64,000 bases of DNA from Burkholderia latens (GTDB taxonomy: Bacteria > Pseudomonadota > Gammaproteobacteria > Burkholderiales > Burkholderiaceae), in contig NZ_CP013437.1 in assembly GCF_001718795.1 (NCBI RefSeq), forward strand, positions 620,001 through 684,000, written 5' to 3'. The stretch's first letter is position 1; every line of letters starts with the position of its first letter. The translations under genes and the position numbers were made by a program. Below are positions 9,717 through 18,197 of the stretch, piece by piece. Under the pieces are notes generated by a model. That model did not search any database, was not told where the DNA came from, and saw only the letters and a list, made by a program, of their open reading frames with translations.

Positions 9717-10190
9717 ATGTGCGGCTTGTTTCGGTTCGGGATGGGTTTGGTTTGCGTCGGTTGTTCGATGAGCGTCCTGGCGCAAACGTATGACGACTCG
9801 ACGGATGATGGCGCGACCTGCCGGGCGGTCGTCATGCAGGCGGAAATCGACGGCGCCGAGCAGCAGGTCGTCGGGCGAGCGTGCCGGCAAAGCGATGGCA
9901 CGTGGCGAATGGTGCAGGCCGCGGACGGCAGCATCGTGTGGTACCCGGACACCGCGTATCCGTATACCGATCCGTGGTACTGGGGGCCCGCGGTTTTCGT
10001 CGGCACGGGCGGGCGTTTCGTCTTCATCGACCGCTTTCATCGCCGGCATCACTTCGACCACTTCGGTCATCATCCCGGTCATTTCGAAGGCGGTGTGCGC
10101 GGCCGTATCGGCGTGCCGATGGGCGCGGGCTTTCATCGTGAACCGGCCTTCACCGGCGCTCACGGGTTCGGCGGCATGCGACGGCATTGA
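9717..10190 (+). CDS. Secreted His-rich hypothetical protein
   Basis: 157 residues from the ATG at 9717, which has AGGAG six nt upstream. An N-terminal signal peptide (MCGLFRFGMGLVCVGCSMSV) ends near LAQ/T. The central part resembles a small surface-exposed domain (VVMQAEIDGAEQQVVGRACR; then Trp/Tyr-rich PDTAYPYTDPWYWGP). The C-terminus is rich in His and Gly (RFHRRHHFDHFGHHPGHFEG), which might bind metal. The function is unknown. Confidence 0.7.
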   Translation: MCGLFRFGMGLVCVGCSMSVLAQTYDDSTDDGATCRAVVMQAEIDGAEQQVVGRACRQSDGTWRMVQAADGSIVWYPDTAYPYTDPWYWGPAVFVGTGGRFVFIDRFHRRHHFDHFGHHPGHFEGGVRGRIGVPMGAGFHREPAFTGAHGFGGMRRH

Positions 10191-10261
10191 AGCGGGGCGA
10201 AGCGGACGGCGAACGCACACGCAGTGCGCGCCCGCCGGTTCAGCGCGATGCCCGGGGTTCG

Positions 10262-11434
10262 TCAGAACTTGTGGCGGATGCCGACGACCGCGAGCTCCTG
10301 CGTATCCGTGCCCGAGTTCACGCCATATGAACCGACCGATGCCGCAGCCTTCACGATCGCGCCGCTCGCGTTCAGCGTGTTGCCGCTTGCCTTCTGGTAG
10401 CCGAACAGCGCATACAGGTCCGTGCGCTTCGACAGCGCATAGTCCGCACCGACGTTCACCTGGTTGTAGTGCGCGGAAGCCGCGCCTGTCAGCGACGTGT
10501 AGTTGTAGCCGACCCCCGCGCGCAACGCCGGCGAGAACTGCCAGTTGAAGAACGCCGAGCCGGTGTTGAACTTCGCATTCTGCGTGAAGGCCGACAGGGC
10601 GTCCGCGCCGTACTGCGTGTTCGAATACGCGATCCCGACGGTTGCCGGTCCGGCTACGTACTGGCCGGCCGCGCGCACGATCTGGATCGACTTCGCACTC
10701 GAGAAGCCCTGGTTGATCACGGTGTTGAACAGCGTGTCCGAACTGCTCGACCACGTACGCACGCCGTTCGCGACCGTCGAGCCACCGTTCGCGAAGAAGT
10801 AGCCGGCACCCAGCGACAGCGGGCCGTTCGCGTAGCTCAGCCCGAAGCTGTACGTGCGGCCACTGCCGGTCGCACCCGCGACGCCGCCGAAGCCGTACAG
10901 CGCGGCGAACTGGAACCCCGAGATCAGCGGGCTCGTGTACTTCACCGAATTGCTGACGCGCAGGCTGTTGTCGTAATTGTCGAGGTCTCCCGGCGTTGCG
11001 AACACGCCGCCGAAATAGTTGTCCGCGGTGAGGCCGTGCACGAGATCGACGACCGGATCGTACTGGCGGCCGAGCGTTACGGTGCCGTACGAGCTGCTCG
11101 CGAGGCCGACGACGGCCTTGCGGCCGAATTCTCGCTGGCCCTGGCCGAGCGCGCCGGTGCCGAGGTTGAAGCCGTTCTCGAGTTGGAACAGCGCGGATAG
11201 CCCGCTGCCGAGATCCTCGATACCGCGCAGCCCCCAGCGGCTGCCCGACAGGTTGCCGCTGCTGAACCTGACGAGATTCGACGCGTTGCTGCCATTGGCG
11301 TTTTGCGCGTTGTGCACGTACGCGATGCCCGCATCGGCGATGCCGTACAGTGTGACGCTGCTTTGCGCGTGCGCGCCGGTGGCGCAGAGCGCGGCAGGCG
11401 CGACGACGAGCGCGAGTGACCGGATTCGTTTCAT
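10262..11434 (-). CDS. Gram-negative porin, OmpC type
   Basis: Outer-membrane general porin of 390 residues. It has a signal peptide (MKRIRSLALVVAPAALCATG, cleaved after AHA) and then QSSVTLYGIADAG, the standard first strand of Burkholderiales trimeric porins. It ends ELAVVGIRHKF with the C-terminal phenylalanine needed for barrel assembly. GGGGGAA precedes the ATG. It is flanked by genes without related function. Pore selectivity cannot be read from sequence. Confidence 0.93.
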   Translation of the reverse strand: MKRIRSLALVVAPAALCATGAHAQSSVTLYGIADAGIAYVHNAQNANGSNASNLVRFSSGNLSGSRWGLRGIEDLGSGLSALFQLENGFNLGTGALGQGQREFGRKAVVGLASSSYGTVTLGRQYDPVVDLVHGLTADNYFGGVFATPGDLDNYDNSLRVSNSVKYTSPLISGFQFAALYGFGGVAGATGSGRTYSFGLSYANGPLSLGAGYFFANGGSTVANGVRTWSSSSDTLFNTVINQGFSSAKSIQIVRAAGQYVAGPATVGIAYSNTQYGADALSAFTQNAKFNTGSAFFNWQFSPALRAGVGYNYTSLTGAASAHYNQVNVGADYALSKRTDLYALFGYQKASGNTLNASGAIVKAAASVGSYGVNSGTDTQELAVVGIRHKF

Positions 11435-11632
11435 TGCTGGATTCCCCCGTTGTTCGACAAGTCTGACGAATCGGTGAACGATACGGATCGCGCATCGTTG
11501 AGGGAACCAACAAATTGTCGAATCGTTATCAGGCCAGGATCGGCCGCGGTATCGTTGCGCGCGCAACCGGGCCGGCATCGTGCGGCTTCGGGGGCCATGC
11601 GGCGCACGGCCCACCCGAAGCCTCGGCGCGCG

Positions 11633-13486
11633 TCACTGTTCCGCCCCTTCCGCTTCCGCCGTCTCGCCGAGGAAGCCGCCGCTCTGGTGCGCCCACAGCG
11701 CCGCATAAATGCCGCCGGCCTGCAGCAACTGCAGGTGCGTGCCTTCCTCGACGATACGGCCTTCGTCGAGCACGATCAGCCGGTCCATCGCCGCGATCGT
11801 CGACAACCGGTGCGCGATCGCGATGACCGTCTTGCCGCTCATCAGGCTGTCGAGGCTGCGCTGGATCGCGACTTCGACTTCCGAATCCAGCGCGCTCGTC
11901 GCTTCGTCGAGCACGAGGATCGGCGCGTCCTTGAGCATCACGCGCGCAATCGCGACTCGCTGCCGCTGGCCGCCCGACAGCTTCACGCCGCGCTCGCCGA
12001 CCTCGACGTCGTAGCCGCTGCGCCCGTGCCGGTCGCGCAGGCGCTCGATGAAGTCGGACGCCTCCGCGCGCACGGCCGCGTCGCGCATTTCGTGCTCGGT
12101 CGCGTCGGGGCGGCCGTACAGGATGTTCTCGCGCATCGTCCGGTGCAGCAGCGACGTGTCCTGCGTGACCATCCCGATCGCCGCGCGCAGGCTGTCCTGC
12201 GTCACGTGCGCGATGTCCTGCCCGTCGATGCGGATTGCGCCGCCGTCCACGTCGTAGAAACGCAGCAGCAGGTTCACGAGCGTCGACTTGCCGGCGCCGG
12301 AGCGGCCGATCAGGCCGATCCGCTCGCCGGGCCGGATCGTCAAATTCAGCCCGTCGAACACCGGCGTGTCGTTGTCGTCGTGCGCGAAGCGCACGTTGTC
12401 GAACACGATTTCGCCGCGCGGCACAGCGAGCGTCGTCGCGTCGCGCGCGTCGACCACGCTGCGCTTCTTCGTCAGCGTGTTGATGCCGTCCTGGATCGTG
12501 CCGACGTTCTCGAACAGCTCGGTCATTTCCCACATGATCCAGTGTGAATAGCTCGACAGCCGCAGCGCCATCGCGATCACGGCCGCGACCACGCCCGCGC
12601 TCGCGTCGCCGTGCAGCCACAGGTACAGCGCGACGCCGGTCGAGCCGACCAGCAGCAGCGTCGACAGCAGGTGGTTGACGATCTCGAACGCGCTGACGAG
12701 CCGCATCTGCGCATCGCCGGTGACCTTGAACGCTTCCATCGCGCGGCGCGCGTGGTCGGCTTCGCGGCGCGTGTGCGAGAACAGCTTCACCGTGGTGATG
12801 TTCGAATACGCATCGGTGATGCGGCCGGTCATCAGCGCGCGCGCATCCGCCTGCTGGCTGCCGACGCGTCCGAGGCGCGGCACGAAATACGCGCAGGCCG
12901 CGCCGTAACCGAGCGCCCACAGCACGAGCGGAAGCATCAGCCGCCAGTCGAAGCTCGCGGCGAGCGCGAGAATGCCGATCAGATACGCGGCGACGCCGAT
13001 CACGACGTCGACCGACATGAACAGCGCGTCGCGCACCGCGAGCGCGGTCTGCATGATCTTGGTCGTCACGCGGCCCGCGAATTCATTCGCATAGAACGAC
13101 AGGCTTTGGTCCAGCATGAGCCGGTGAAACAGCCAGCGCAGCCGCATCGGGAAGTTGATCGCCAGCACCTGGTGCTTGACCATCGTATGCAGCGCGATCA
13201 GCAGCGCACTGCCGGCGAGAATCACCGCGAAGCCGGCGAGCGTGCCGAAATGGCGGACGCCGAAGTCGGCCGGCGTCGCCGACGAGAGCCAGTCGACCAC
13301 GCGGCCCATCATCGCAAACAGCGCGGCTTCGTACGCGGCGAGCGCGGCCGACGTCAGCGCGATCAGCAGGATCCAACCGCGCGCGCCTTTCGTGCACGCC
13401 CAGACGAACGAGAAGAACCCCTTCGGCGGCGTGACGGGGTCTTCGAGCGGGAATGTCGGCAAACGCCGTTCAAACCACGAAAACAT
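11633..13486 (-). CDS. ABC exporter, permease-ATPase fusion (MsbA-like)
   Basis: 617-residue half-transporter. The N-terminal membrane domain (about residues 25-330) has six hydrophobic spans. The nucleotide-binding domain has Walker A GRSGAGKST near residue 396, the signature LSGGQRQRVAIARV near 500, and Walker B with the catalytic Glu in LVLDEATSALD near 525. AAGGAG precedes the ATG. Such proteins work as homodimers and export lipids, peptides or drugs. The substrate is unknown and no accessory gene is linked. Confidence 0.92.
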   Translation of the reverse strand: MFSWFERRLPTFPLEDPVTPPKGFFSFVWACTKGARGWILLIALTSAALAAYEAALFAMMGRVVDWLSSATPADFGVRHFGTLAGFAVILAGSALLIALHTMVKHQVLAINFPMRLRWLFHRLMLDQSLSFYANEFAGRVTTKIMQTALAVRDALFMSVDVVIGVAAYLIGILALAASFDWRLMLPLVLWALGYGAACAYFVPRLGRVGSQQADARALMTGRITDAYSNITTVKLFSHTRREADHARRAMEAFKVTGDAQMRLVSAFEIVNHLLSTLLLVGSTGVALYLWLHGDASAGVVAAVIAMALRLSSYSHWIMWEMTELFENVGTIQDGINTLTKKRSVVDARDATTLAVPRGEIVFDNVRFAHDDNDTPVFDGLNLTIRPGERIGLIGRSGAGKSTLVNLLLRFYDVDGGAIRIDGQDIAHVTQDSLRAAIGMVTQDTSLLHRTMRENILYGRPDATEHEMRDAAVRAEASDFIERLRDRHGRSGYDVEVGERGVKLSGGQRQRVAIARVMLKDAPILVLDEATSALDSEVEVAIQRSLDSLMSGKTVIAIAHRLSTIAAMDRLIVLDEGRIVEEGTHLQLLQAGGIYAALWAHQSGGFLGETAEAEGAEQ

Positions 13487-13724
13487 TGAACCTTTCTCCT
13501 TGAACGAACCGGCGACGCTACCGGCCCGGCGTTGCCCGGCGAGCGCGTCGCAGTCGCGATCAGCTCGCGCGCATGCGGCTGCGTTGCCCGAATGGCGGCG
13601 CGGGCGTGGCGTCCGGCTGGGAGTGTCGCACCGATTCGAGTGCGCTGCAGGCTGCTTGTAAGCGCGGGCTCCACGCCGGTGCCGAACGGCGCAGGCTTTT
13701 TTCACCTGATCTCGAAAAAATCGC

Positions 13725-13753
13725 TTGACTATCTACCTATGAGTAGATACAGT
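13725..13753 (+). promoter_or_regulatory. tetR promoter with embedded operator
   Basis: TTGACT (13725-13730) and TACAGT (13748-13753) are separated by 17 bp and form a good sigma-70 promoter. The spacer is occupied by the palindrome TATCTAC-N6-GTAGATA (13730-13749). A repressor bound here would block polymerase. The predicted start of transcription falls at about 13760, next to the ATG at 13761. Confidence 0.75.
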
Positions 13754-13760
13754 TCGATCC

Positions 13761-14327
13761 ATGGAAACGAAATCGACCGTCCGCGAACAGATTCTCGACC
13801 ACGCAATCACGCTGATGATGCTGCGCGGTTACAACGGCTTCAGCTATCGAGACCTGTCCGATCTGGTGGGCGTGAAGACGTCGAGCATCCACTACTACTT
13901 CCCGTCGAAGGACGATCTCGTGCTGGAAGCAGTGTCGGCATACAGCGACGACGTCCTCGCGGCCATGCGGTCGATCGATCCGGCGTTGCCGGCCGACGTG
14001 AAGCTGAGCCTGTATACGAAGCTGTTCGGGCGAACGCTGGGCGACGGCAACCAGATCTGCCTGTGCGGAATGCTGGCGGCCGACATCGAATCGTTGCCGG
14101 AGAACGTGCGGCAGGCGGTGCAGGCATTCTTCAAGGCCAACGAGAACTGGCTCGCCGAATTGCTGGCACAGGGCGCGAACGAAGGCACGCTGCAGTTCAG
14201 CGGCAAGCCGGAAACGGCGGCGCGCACGTTGTACGCGGCGTTCCAGGGCAGTGTGCTGGCCAGTCGGCTGTTTCATGCGCGGGCGCGTCTCGAGGATGTC
14301 GAGGCCGTCTGGAAAACCCGGTCCTGA
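13761..14327 (+). CDS. TetR-family repressor
   Basis: 188-residue regulator. The N-terminal HTH (about residues 8-55) contains MMLRGYNGFSYRDLSDLVGV followed by KTSSIHYYFPSKDDLV, diagnostic of TetR proteins. The C-terminal ligand domain has Cys residues (ICLCGML near 95-100) that could sense oxidants or thiols. There is no Shine-Dalgarno sequence, and the promoter places the transcript start at or one base before the ATG, so the message may be leaderless. Its own promoter and the region before ohr carry nearly identical 20-bp operators, so it probably represses itself and ohr. Confidence 0.9.
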   Translation: METKSTVREQILDHAITLMMLRGYNGFSYRDLSDLVGVKTSSIHYYFPSKDDLVLEAVSAYSDDVLAAMRSIDPALPADVKLSLYTKLFGRTLGDGNQICLCGMLAADIESLPENVRQAVQAFFKANENWLAELLAQGANEGTLQFSGKPETAARTLYAAFQGSVLASRLFHARARLEDVEAVWKTRS

Positions 14328-14409
14328 CCGATCGGCAAGCAGTGAGGCGGTTCGCCGCCTTTTAGTGGGATTAATCGTCTATCTTTTAGTAGGTAGATCG
14401 ACGAATGGC

Positions 14410-14438
14410 GCGGAGGGATTCGAACCTCCGCATTTTTT
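14410..14438 (+). terminator. Intrinsic terminator after tetR, resembling a tRNA T-arm
   Basis: GCGGAGG (14410-14416) pairs perfectly with CCTCCGC (14425-14431), followed by A and six T. The loop GATTCGAA and the flanks (TGGCGC upstream) match the 3' end of a tRNA read on the minus strand (GGAGGTTCGAATCCC, then GCGCCA). It can act as a terminator and may be a tRNA 3'-end fragment. No other part of a tRNA is visible beside it. Confidence 0.65.
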
Positions 14439-14447
14439 AGGGATGTT

Positions 14448-14467
14448 TATCTATCTATGAGTAGATA
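14448..14467. promoter_or_regulatory. TetR operator upstream of ohr
   Basis: TATCTATCTATGAGTAGATA differs at one position of 20 from the operator in the tetR promoter (13730-13749). The palindrome extends to GTTTATCTA-N8-TAGATAAAC (14445-14470). It lies 91-110 bp before the ohr start. A degenerate related element (TCTATC-N8-GGTAGA) lies at 14378-14397. Confidence 0.8.
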
Positions 14468-14557
14468 AACAACGTGATGCCAACGGCGCGGCCGTCGGCG
14501 CGCGATCCCGGGTTGGAAGGCTGTTTCACTCACTCATCGTTGAAAAGGAGTCTGATC

Positions 14558-14983
14558 ATGTCGATCGAAAAAGTGCTGTACCGCGCTCATGCAAAGGCCA
14601 CCGGCGGCCGCGACGGCCGTGCGACCGTGCCGGAAAGCGGTCTCGACCTGAAGCTGACCACGCCGCGCGAACTCGGCGGTGCGGGCGGCGCAGGCGCCAA
14701 CCCGGAGCAGCTGTTCGCGGCCGGCTACAGCGCGTGCTTCATCGGCGCAATGAAGTTCGTCGCGGCCCGCGACAAGATCGCCATCCCCGCGGACGCGTCG
14801 ATCGAAGGCAGCGTCGGCATCGGCGCGATCCCGAACGGCTTCGGCATCGAAGTCGAGCTGAAGATTTCGCTGCCGGGCCTCGACCGCGACACCGCGCAAA
14901 CGCTGATCGACCGCGCGCACGTCGTCTGCCCGTATTCGAACGCGACGCGCGGCAACATCGACGTCACGCTGACGCTCGTCTGA
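14558..14983 (+). CDS. ohr: Organic hydroperoxide resistance peroxidase Ohr
   Basis: 141-residue thiol peroxidase that reduces organic and fatty-acid hydroperoxides in the cytoplasm. The catalytic pair is Cys60 (SACF) and Cys124 ([12 protein letters not shown]). Arg19 and Glu50, which help activate the cysteine in this family, are present. AAAAGGAG precedes the ATG at 14558; a longer in-frame reading from 14474 would overlap the regulatory region. Ohr is usually controlled by the MarR-type OhrR; here a TetR-type gene with a shared operator sits beside it, which is unusual. A secreted esterase gene follows on the same strand. Confidence 0.95.
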   Translation: MSIEKVLYRAHAKATGGRDGRATVPESGLDLKLTTPRELGGAGGAGANPEQLFAAGYSACFIGAMKFVAARDKIAIPADASIEGSVGIGAIPNGFGIEVELKISLPGLDRDTAQTLIDRAHVVCPYSNATRGNIDVTLTLV

Positions 14984-15050
14984 TCGCACGCAGTCCGAAC
15001 CCATCCACCGTCATTCATTGCATTTACCGGTTGAGCCAAGGAGTTTCATC

Positions 15051-16085
15051 ATGAAGATCGTCAAGCCGCTGCTGATCGCCGCCGCCGTTGCAGCCGCGTT
15101 GTCCGCGGCGCCCGCCGCTTTCGCGGGCAGTGCCGAAGCCGTCCGTCCCGATACGGCGACGAGCGCATTCCTCGCCGTGCTGAACGGCCAGAAGGGGCCC
15201 GGCCTCGAAACGCTGAGCCCCGCGAAGGCGCGGCAGGTGCTGGTCGATGCGCAAAGCGGCGTGAAGGTCGATCTGTCGGGCATCGACGTGTCGTCCCGGA
15301 CGATCGAGCAGGATGGCCTGTCGGTGCCGATCACGATCGTGCGTCCGCAGCGCGTGACGGGCACGCCGCCGGTATTCATGTTCTTCCACGGCGGCGGCTG
15401 GATTCTCGGCGACTTCCCGACGCATGAGCGCCTGGTGCGCGATCTCGTCGTGCAGTCGGGTGCGGTCGCGGTGTTCGTGAACTACACGCCGTCGCCGGAA
15501 GCGCACTACCCGGTTGCGATCAACCAGGCGTATGCGGCGACGAAGTGGGTGGCCGCGCATGGCGCGGAGATCGGCGTCGACGGCAGCCGCCTTGCCGTCG
15601 TTGGCAACAGCGTCGGCGGGAACATGGCGGCTGTCGTCGCGCTGATGGCGAAGGACAAGGGCGGCCCGGCGATCCGCTTCCAGGGCCTGTTGTGGCCGGT
15701 TACGGACCATAACTTCGAAACCGGTTCGTACAACGCGTATCAGCAAGGGCACTTCCTGACGCGGCCGATGATGAAGTGGTTCTGGGACGCGTATACCAGG
15801 AACGAAGCGCAACGCAACGACATCTACGCATCCCCGCTGCGTGCGAGCACCGCGCAGTTGAAGGGCTTGCCTCCGGCGCTGATCCAGGTCGCGCAGTTCG
15901 ACGTGCTGCGCGACGAAGGCGAGGCGTACGGCCGCAAGCTCGATGCGGCAGGTGTGGATTCGACCACGACGCGTTATGACGGCACGATCCACGATTTCGG
16001 CTTGCTCAATGCGCTGGCCGACGATGCGCCGACAAAGGCCGCGATGAAGGCGATGGCAAACGAGATCGCGACGCGTCTGAAGTAA
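15051..16085 (+). CDS. Secreted alpha/beta hydrolase, hormone-sensitive-lipase type esterase
   Basis: 344-residue esterase with a signal peptide (cleavage near AAFA/GSAEA). It has the HSL-family oxyanion motif HGGGW near residue 113 and a nucleophile elbow GNSVGG near residue 187, a variant of the usual GDSAG. The likely acid and base are Asp in FDVLRDEGEAYG (near 284) and His in TIHDFG (near 313). AAGGAG precedes the ATG. It lies 67 bp after ohr, so it may share the TetR-controlled transcript. The natural substrate is unknown. Confidence 0.88.
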   Translation: MKIVKPLLIAAAVAAALSAAPAAFAGSAEAVRPDTATSAFLAVLNGQKGPGLETLSPAKARQVLVDAQSGVKVDLSGIDVSSRTIEQDGLSVPITIVRPQRVTGTPPVFMFFHGGGWILGDFPTHERLVRDLVVQSGAVAVFVNYTPSPEAHYPVAINQAYAATKWVAAHGAEIGVDGSRLAVVGNSVGGNMAAVVALMAKDKGGPAIRFQGLLWPVTDHNFETGSYNAYQQGHFLTRPMMKWFWDAYTRNEAQRNDIYASPLRASTAQLKGLPPALIQVAQFDVLRDEGEAYGRKLDAAGVDSTTTRYDGTIHDFGLLNALADDAPTKAAMKAMANEIATRLK

Positions 16086-16126
16086 GACCTCGCGCGGTAT
16101 TCGAACAGCTTCGGATGCAAACGATG

Positions 16127-16155
16127 AAGCGGCGGGCGCGGGCCCGCCGCTTTTT
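16127..16155 (+). terminator. Intrinsic terminator after the esterase gene
   Basis: An 11-bp perfect stem, AAGCGGCGGGC (16127-16137) with GCCCGCCGCTT (16142-16152), and a run of five T at 16151-16155. It ends the ohr-esterase unit. Confidence 0.85.
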
Positions 16156-16359
16156 GCATTGGAACGCGCGTTGCGACGAAACGCGACCGTTCGGCTGCAT
16201 CGAAACGATCGAATCGCCACCGTGCGCTTGCGCGGTCAGGGCCGCGCCGTTTCGTTTGTTGGTACGATCCCGCGTATCGTCAATGCCGGCGCCGCGGGCT
16301 GCCGGCCCATCGCTCGCACGGCTGCACGCCGGCGCGGCCACGTTCGGGAGAAGTGCTTC

Positions 16360-16731
16360 ATGCTGCAGGCGTTCGCGGTCTTGCTGACCTTTCAGTGCCT
16401 CGGGGAAGGTGTGTCCTATCTGTTCGCGCTGCCGGTGCCGGGCCCCGTGATCGGCATGCTGCTGCTGTTCGGCTTCGTGATGCTGCGCCCCAACGTGGCC
16501 GACGCGATCGAGCCGACCGCGCTCGAGCTGCTGCGTCACCTGTCGCTGCTGTTCGTGCCGGCGGGCGTCGGCATCATGGTGTCGGCCGATCGCGTGCGTG
16601 GCGATGCGCTGGCGGTCGTCGTCGCGCTGGCGGTCAGCACGTCGCTCGCGATCGCCGTCACCGCGCTCGTCACGCGCGCGCTGCTGCGGCGGCAGCGGCG
16701 TGCGGGCGGCGCGGCGGAGGGCACGCAATGA
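16360..16731 (+). CDS. lrgA: LrgA/CidA-family membrane protein
   Basis: 123-residue membrane protein with four hydrophobic spans, the usual size for the holin-like CidA/LrgA family. The motif ALPVPGPVIGMLLLFG near residues 23-38 is characteristic. GGGAGAAG precedes the ATG at 16360. It overlaps lrgB by four bases, so the two are translationally coupled. The pair is linked to murein turnover and to export of small metabolites such as pyruvate or glycolate; which applies here is unknown. Confidence 0.9.
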   Translation: MLQAFAVLLTFQCLGEGVSYLFALPVPGPVIGMLLLFGFVMLRPNVADAIEPTALELLRHLSLLFVPAGVGIMVSADRVRGDALAVVVALAVSTSLAIAVTALVTRALLRRQRRAGGAAEGTQ

Positions 16732-17462
16732 CGGCCTTTCCGAAACTCGGCGCGATATGGGTCTATCTCGCCGCGACGCCGCTGCTCGGCCTGACGATCA
16801 CGTTGATCGCATACCTGATCGCACAAGGCGTCTACGCGCGAGCGCGCTTCAACCCGCTCGCGAACCCCGTGCTGATCGCAGTCGCGCTGATCGTCGTGCT
16901 GCTGACAATTACGCGCACGCCGTATCCGACGTATTTCGAGGGCGCGCAGTTCGTGCACTTCCTGCTCGGTCCGGCAACCGTCGCGCTGGCGCTGCCGCTG
17001 TATCGCCAGTGGTCGAAGCTGCGGCGTGCGGCGGTGCCGCTGCTCGTCGGGCTGTTCGCCGGCTCGCTGACCGCGATCGTCTCCGCGGTCGGGATCGCCG
17101 CGCTTTTCGGTGCGTCGCATCAGACGATTGCGTCGCTCGCGCCGAAATCGGCGACCACGCCGATCGCGATGGCCGTCGCGCAAGCGATCGGCGGGATTCC
17201 GTCGCTCACGGCGGTGCTCGTGATTTCGACCGGCATCTTCGGCGCCGTGTGCGCGCGCGGCATCCTGAACGCGCTGCGCATCGACGAGCCGGCGGTCCGC
17301 GGTTTCGCACTTGGCGTCGCGTCGCACGGGATCGGCACCGCGCGCGCGTTCCAGGTCAGCGAGGAAGCCGGTGCGTTCGCGGGGCTCGGGATGGGGCTGA
17401 ACGGCGTACTGACAGCGTTCATCGTGCCGATCCTGTTGCCGGTTTTGTCGCGCTGGATCTGA
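16728..17462 (+). CDS. lrgB: LrgB/CidB-family membrane protein
   Basis: 244-residue polytopic membrane protein with the LrgB core: KSATTPIAMAVAQAIGGIPS near residues 145-164, and the conserved ASHGIGTARAFQ segment near 200-211. Its ATG overlaps the lrgA stop codon. It acts with LrgA in the inner membrane. No LytSR or LysR regulator is adjacent, so control is unclear. Confidence 0.92.
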   Translation: MTAFPKLGAIWVYLAATPLLGLTITLIAYLIAQGVYARARFNPLANPVLIAVALIVVLLTITRTPYPTYFEGAQFVHFLLGPATVALALPLYRQWSKLRRAAVPLLVGLFAGSLTAIVSAVGIAALFGASHQTIASLAPKSATTPIAMAVAQAIGGIPSLTAVLVISTGIFGAVCARGILNALRIDEPAVRGFALGVASHGIGTARAFQVSEEAGAFAGLGMGLNGVLTAFIVPILLPVLSRWI

Positions 17463-17705
17463 GCGGTTCAGGACACCGGACGGCGCGCGCGCGTGGATGC
17501 TATCGGTTTCCCTGATGGCGCCCGCGCCGGGTTGCCCGCGGCGCCGGCCGGTCAATGCGCGGGCCGCAGACGTATCGCACGCGTTATCAGGAGAATTCAG
17601 GAAGCCGCACGGACATTTGCGCGGCGATCGGCTAACGTTGGGTCGGCGCCGTCGTCGCACGCCGGCGTTCGACCCACAACCAACAATCGACAAGGAGAGC
17701 CCGCC

Positions 17706-18035
17706 ATGAAAAAGTCTCGGGCGGTTTCGGTGGCAATGGCAGTAACGGTGTCGTTCGGTCTGCTGTCGGCCGCCGTGCCGGTGGCATATGCGCAGGATCC
17801 GGCGTCCGCGCCGATGCAGGATTCGGCATCTGCGCCGACGCAGAAGCAACTCGACAAGGCGCAGAAGAAAGCCGCCCGCAAGGCGGCGCGCGCGCGCCAC
17901 GCGAAGGATCTGAAGGCGATCGGGACCGGCAGCGGCTACCGGCTGACGAACGACCAGAGCAACTATCCGCAGAACGCGGTGGAAAAGACGCCCGCGACCA
18001 AGGCGGCGCCGGCCGCGCCGGCATCGGGTCAGTGA
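17706..18035 (+). CDS. Small secreted Ala/Lys-rich protein
   Basis: 109 residues with a clear signal peptide (MKKSRAVSVAMAVTVSFGLL; cleavage near AYA/QDP). The mature part has a basic Ala/Lys helix (QLDKAQKKAARKAARARHAK) and then YRLTNDQSNYPQNA. AAGGAG lies 8 nt before the ATG. A hairpin terminator follows. It looks like an envelope protein of a Burkholderia-restricted type; the function is unknown. Confidence 0.75.
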   Translation: MKKSRAVSVAMAVTVSFGLLSAAVPVAYAQDPASAPMQDSASAPTQKQLDKAQKKAARKAARARHAKDLKAIGTGSGYRLTNDQSNYPQNAVEKTPATKAAPAAPASGQ

Positions 18036-18097
18036 CCGCAGCTAACCGCCATCGATGACCGCAGGCGGCGGCAACGGCCGCCGTCTGCTCGATGGAA

Positions 18098-18125
18098 AAC
18101 GGCGCCGGGTTCGACCGGCGCCGTT
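18098..18125 (+). terminator. GC-rich terminator hairpin
   Basis: AACGGCGCCGG (18098-18108) pairs perfectly with CCGGCGCCGTT (18115-18125) around a 6-nt loop. It lies between the convergent ends of the small secreted protein gene and wrbA. The T tract is short. Confidence 0.6.
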
Positions 18126-18197
18126 CGTTCGCGTGCGCGGCGCGCAGGCGCCATGTGATGCGGCGCGAGGTTTTCCCGCGCGCGGCATTCGATCGCG

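Noticed and set aside
9699..11513. A 604-codon open frame on the minus strand
   Set aside because: It overlaps the secreted protein gene and the porin in other frames, and its Arg-rich product has no domain.
14401..14440. A complete tRNA gene on the minus strand
   Set aside because: Only the T-arm and 3' acceptor side match; no anticodon or D-arm can be found next to it.
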